NCBI GenBank assembly: GCA_004352715.1
Contig: SCFE01000087.1
Coordinates: forward strand, 222,281 to 286,280
DNA length: 64,000 bases
Direction: 5' to 3'
Source of the DNA: Hofstenia miamia
Taxonomy: Eukaryota > Xenacoelomorpha > Acoela
Shown here piece by piece: positions 62,549 to 64,000 of the stretch. The notes under the pieces are model-generated. The model was not told where the DNA came from. It saw nothing but the letters and a program-made list of their open reading frames with translations, and searched no databases. Both the position numbers and the translations under genes were made by a program. Each line of letters begins with the position of its first letter. Position 1 is the first letter of the stretch.

Positions 62549-64000
62549 ATGTCATTGTTTTTTCATGACACTCTTGATATCATCTATGTATGTAATTGAA
62601 ATTTTGTGCGAACATGTGCCAATGTCAACTGTAATTTCATTTTTTTGTTAGTTTGTTAAACATTTGAGCTCATTAAATGCTTATTAATTCAACAAAGTTG
62701 ATAATTGGCAATGACAGATGGCATTAGTTTGGTCTCGTTTCAATTTGAATTTTTTTTCTGCTCAAATTCTGCGAATTACCACTTTTTGTCGAAAGCGTTG
62801 AAATTCTGACTGTCTGACTGCCAACTATCTACATTTTGCATATGGTCACTTATGTATAACAATGTCTTGAGCACAATATTATTATAGTTTTTGAACCGCA
62901 TTTTGATAACAAACTTTTCTTATTATCAGTTCTAATTAAAAGTTCCTTCGTCACCATCAGGTAGGACTCCTGTCTTTCTGCATGATTTAATCTCTAATTC
63001 TATCACTGTTTTGTAAACACATATTCAGATGACATTGACAGTGGTTTTTTTATAAACAAATTGACAATTTCATTTTGACACTCAGTTTCGTGTTTTCCTT
63101 TAAGAAGTATCATAATATAAATTGTCAAATTGTAAAGAATTTAAACACTTCTTAGATAATGTCCTGCCTAAAGTAGAGCATATTTTTCCATAGAACACCC
63201 AAATTTAATATATTTATACTTGCTTGAGTCGTAGTTACTGTTTAACAATTTCACAAAGTTTTATGATTTGATTTTTTAGTTTATTTTTAATTTATGAGTC
63301 CTTTAATTTATTGATAATTTGTCCGCATTTTTTGTAATATGAACAGGACATTTTATTAACTTGCTGTTGTATACTGTACTTTTATACTTTAAAAAATTTT
63401 TAACTTCTATTTTCACTTTTTATTTGCAGCTTAATTGCCTCTTTAATATACATGTATATTTTATTCTGCTAGGCCAATGGGGCAAATTATGTTGGGGCGA
63501 AATTACCATATTCAGTTGATAAAAATTTATATTCGGTTCATATCTCGCAGTTCATGCAGAACTAAGTTCTTACTCGAAATTAACTATGGGTGAAGATGTG
63601 ATTTACATTTACCGTGATCTTTCATTTCGTCTGCAAATGGGAAACTTACTGGTTTGATCACAAAATTCTTTTATCAATGTTATCGTTTGGCCTGCATGTA
63701 TATAAAAATATCAATTTTTCATCAAAAACTGATTTCATTACAAGTATGCGCAAATTGTGCAATTTTCTGGATGAAGTTTTATTTCTTCCACCAGGTTTTT
63801 TGAGCTTAAATATTTCCTGTATATTTTTTCTGGCCAAAATCATGTATATCATGCTATAGAATGCATCTGCTACTGTGCATAGCAATGTTACTGGGTCCAG
63901 AAAGTCGTAACCTTTCACATGTGTGGACAAAATGTCGTCAAATTTAAAAGCATACTGATTAGCAATGATGGCCAATTAGCATTGAAAATACTTTGTTCTT
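62549..64000. other. No recognised gene; probably SLC4 intron 11
   Basis: AT-rich sequence after the last seen SLC4 exon. I looked for the exon carrying the VLVG block and the first membrane spans and did not find it. Small open frames here have no recognisable domain. Confidence 0.5.

Noticed and set aside
63474-63565. Possible next SLC4 exon after ttctgctag
   Set aside because: It reads ANGANYVGAKLPYSV and then stops without a donor; it does not match the expected VLVG block.

Overview
This window is AT-rich eukaryotic (animal) DNA. It has spliced exons with GT-AG introns, long introns without coding sequence, animal-type non-LTR retrotransposons and several DNA-transposon families. No prokaryotic genes, operons, CRISPR arrays, tRNAs or rRNAs were recognised. 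The species cannot be fixed from the sequence; the dense mix of LINE, hAT, Harbinger, Tc1/mariner and piggyBac-like remnants suits a marine invertebrate, but that is inference. Four N runs (6154-6465, 9958-10604, 33552-34551, 35584-36583) and one N at 16302 show a draft assembly.

The one host gene recognised is on the + strand: the 5' half of an SLC4-family bicarbonate/anion transporter. Eleven exons from 14766 to 62539 join with consistent phases into a 425-codon frame. They encode a low-complexity N-terminal tail and the Band 3 cytoplasmic domain. The membrane domain must lie to the right of the window. Intron 1 (14835-51869) is about 37 kb and holds most of the mobile elements; introns 2-10 range from 77 to about 3800 bases.

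The left 14 kb is dominated by transposons. A LINE 3' end lies at 2-658. An irregular inverted-repeat element spans 2449-4263. At 5879-12010 there is a three-level nest: a Harbinger-like element (TAA target duplication) holds a minus-strand two-ORF LINE, and that LINE's endonuclease region is split by a plus-strand LINE at 9351-10797. A third copy of the plus-strand LINE family lies at about 13473-13912.

Intron 1 holds a hAT element with a perfect 8-bp target duplication and a Harbinger-type MITE nested inside it (20046-20879), two weaker hAT-like elements (26372-26768, 28659-29485), a dead retropepsin fragment of an LTR retrotransposon between two 1-kb gaps (34552-35583), a second MITE (36635-36800), a decayed minus-strand LINE with a PHD-like finger in ORF1 (about 37800-40745), a TTAA-flanked element (43060-43661) and one end of a Tc1/mariner element with an IR/DR layout (45721-45921). 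I found no new gene system. The best-supported points of interest are the nested insertions, the element ends with repeated motif arrays, and the unclear 3' end of the last SLC4 exon.
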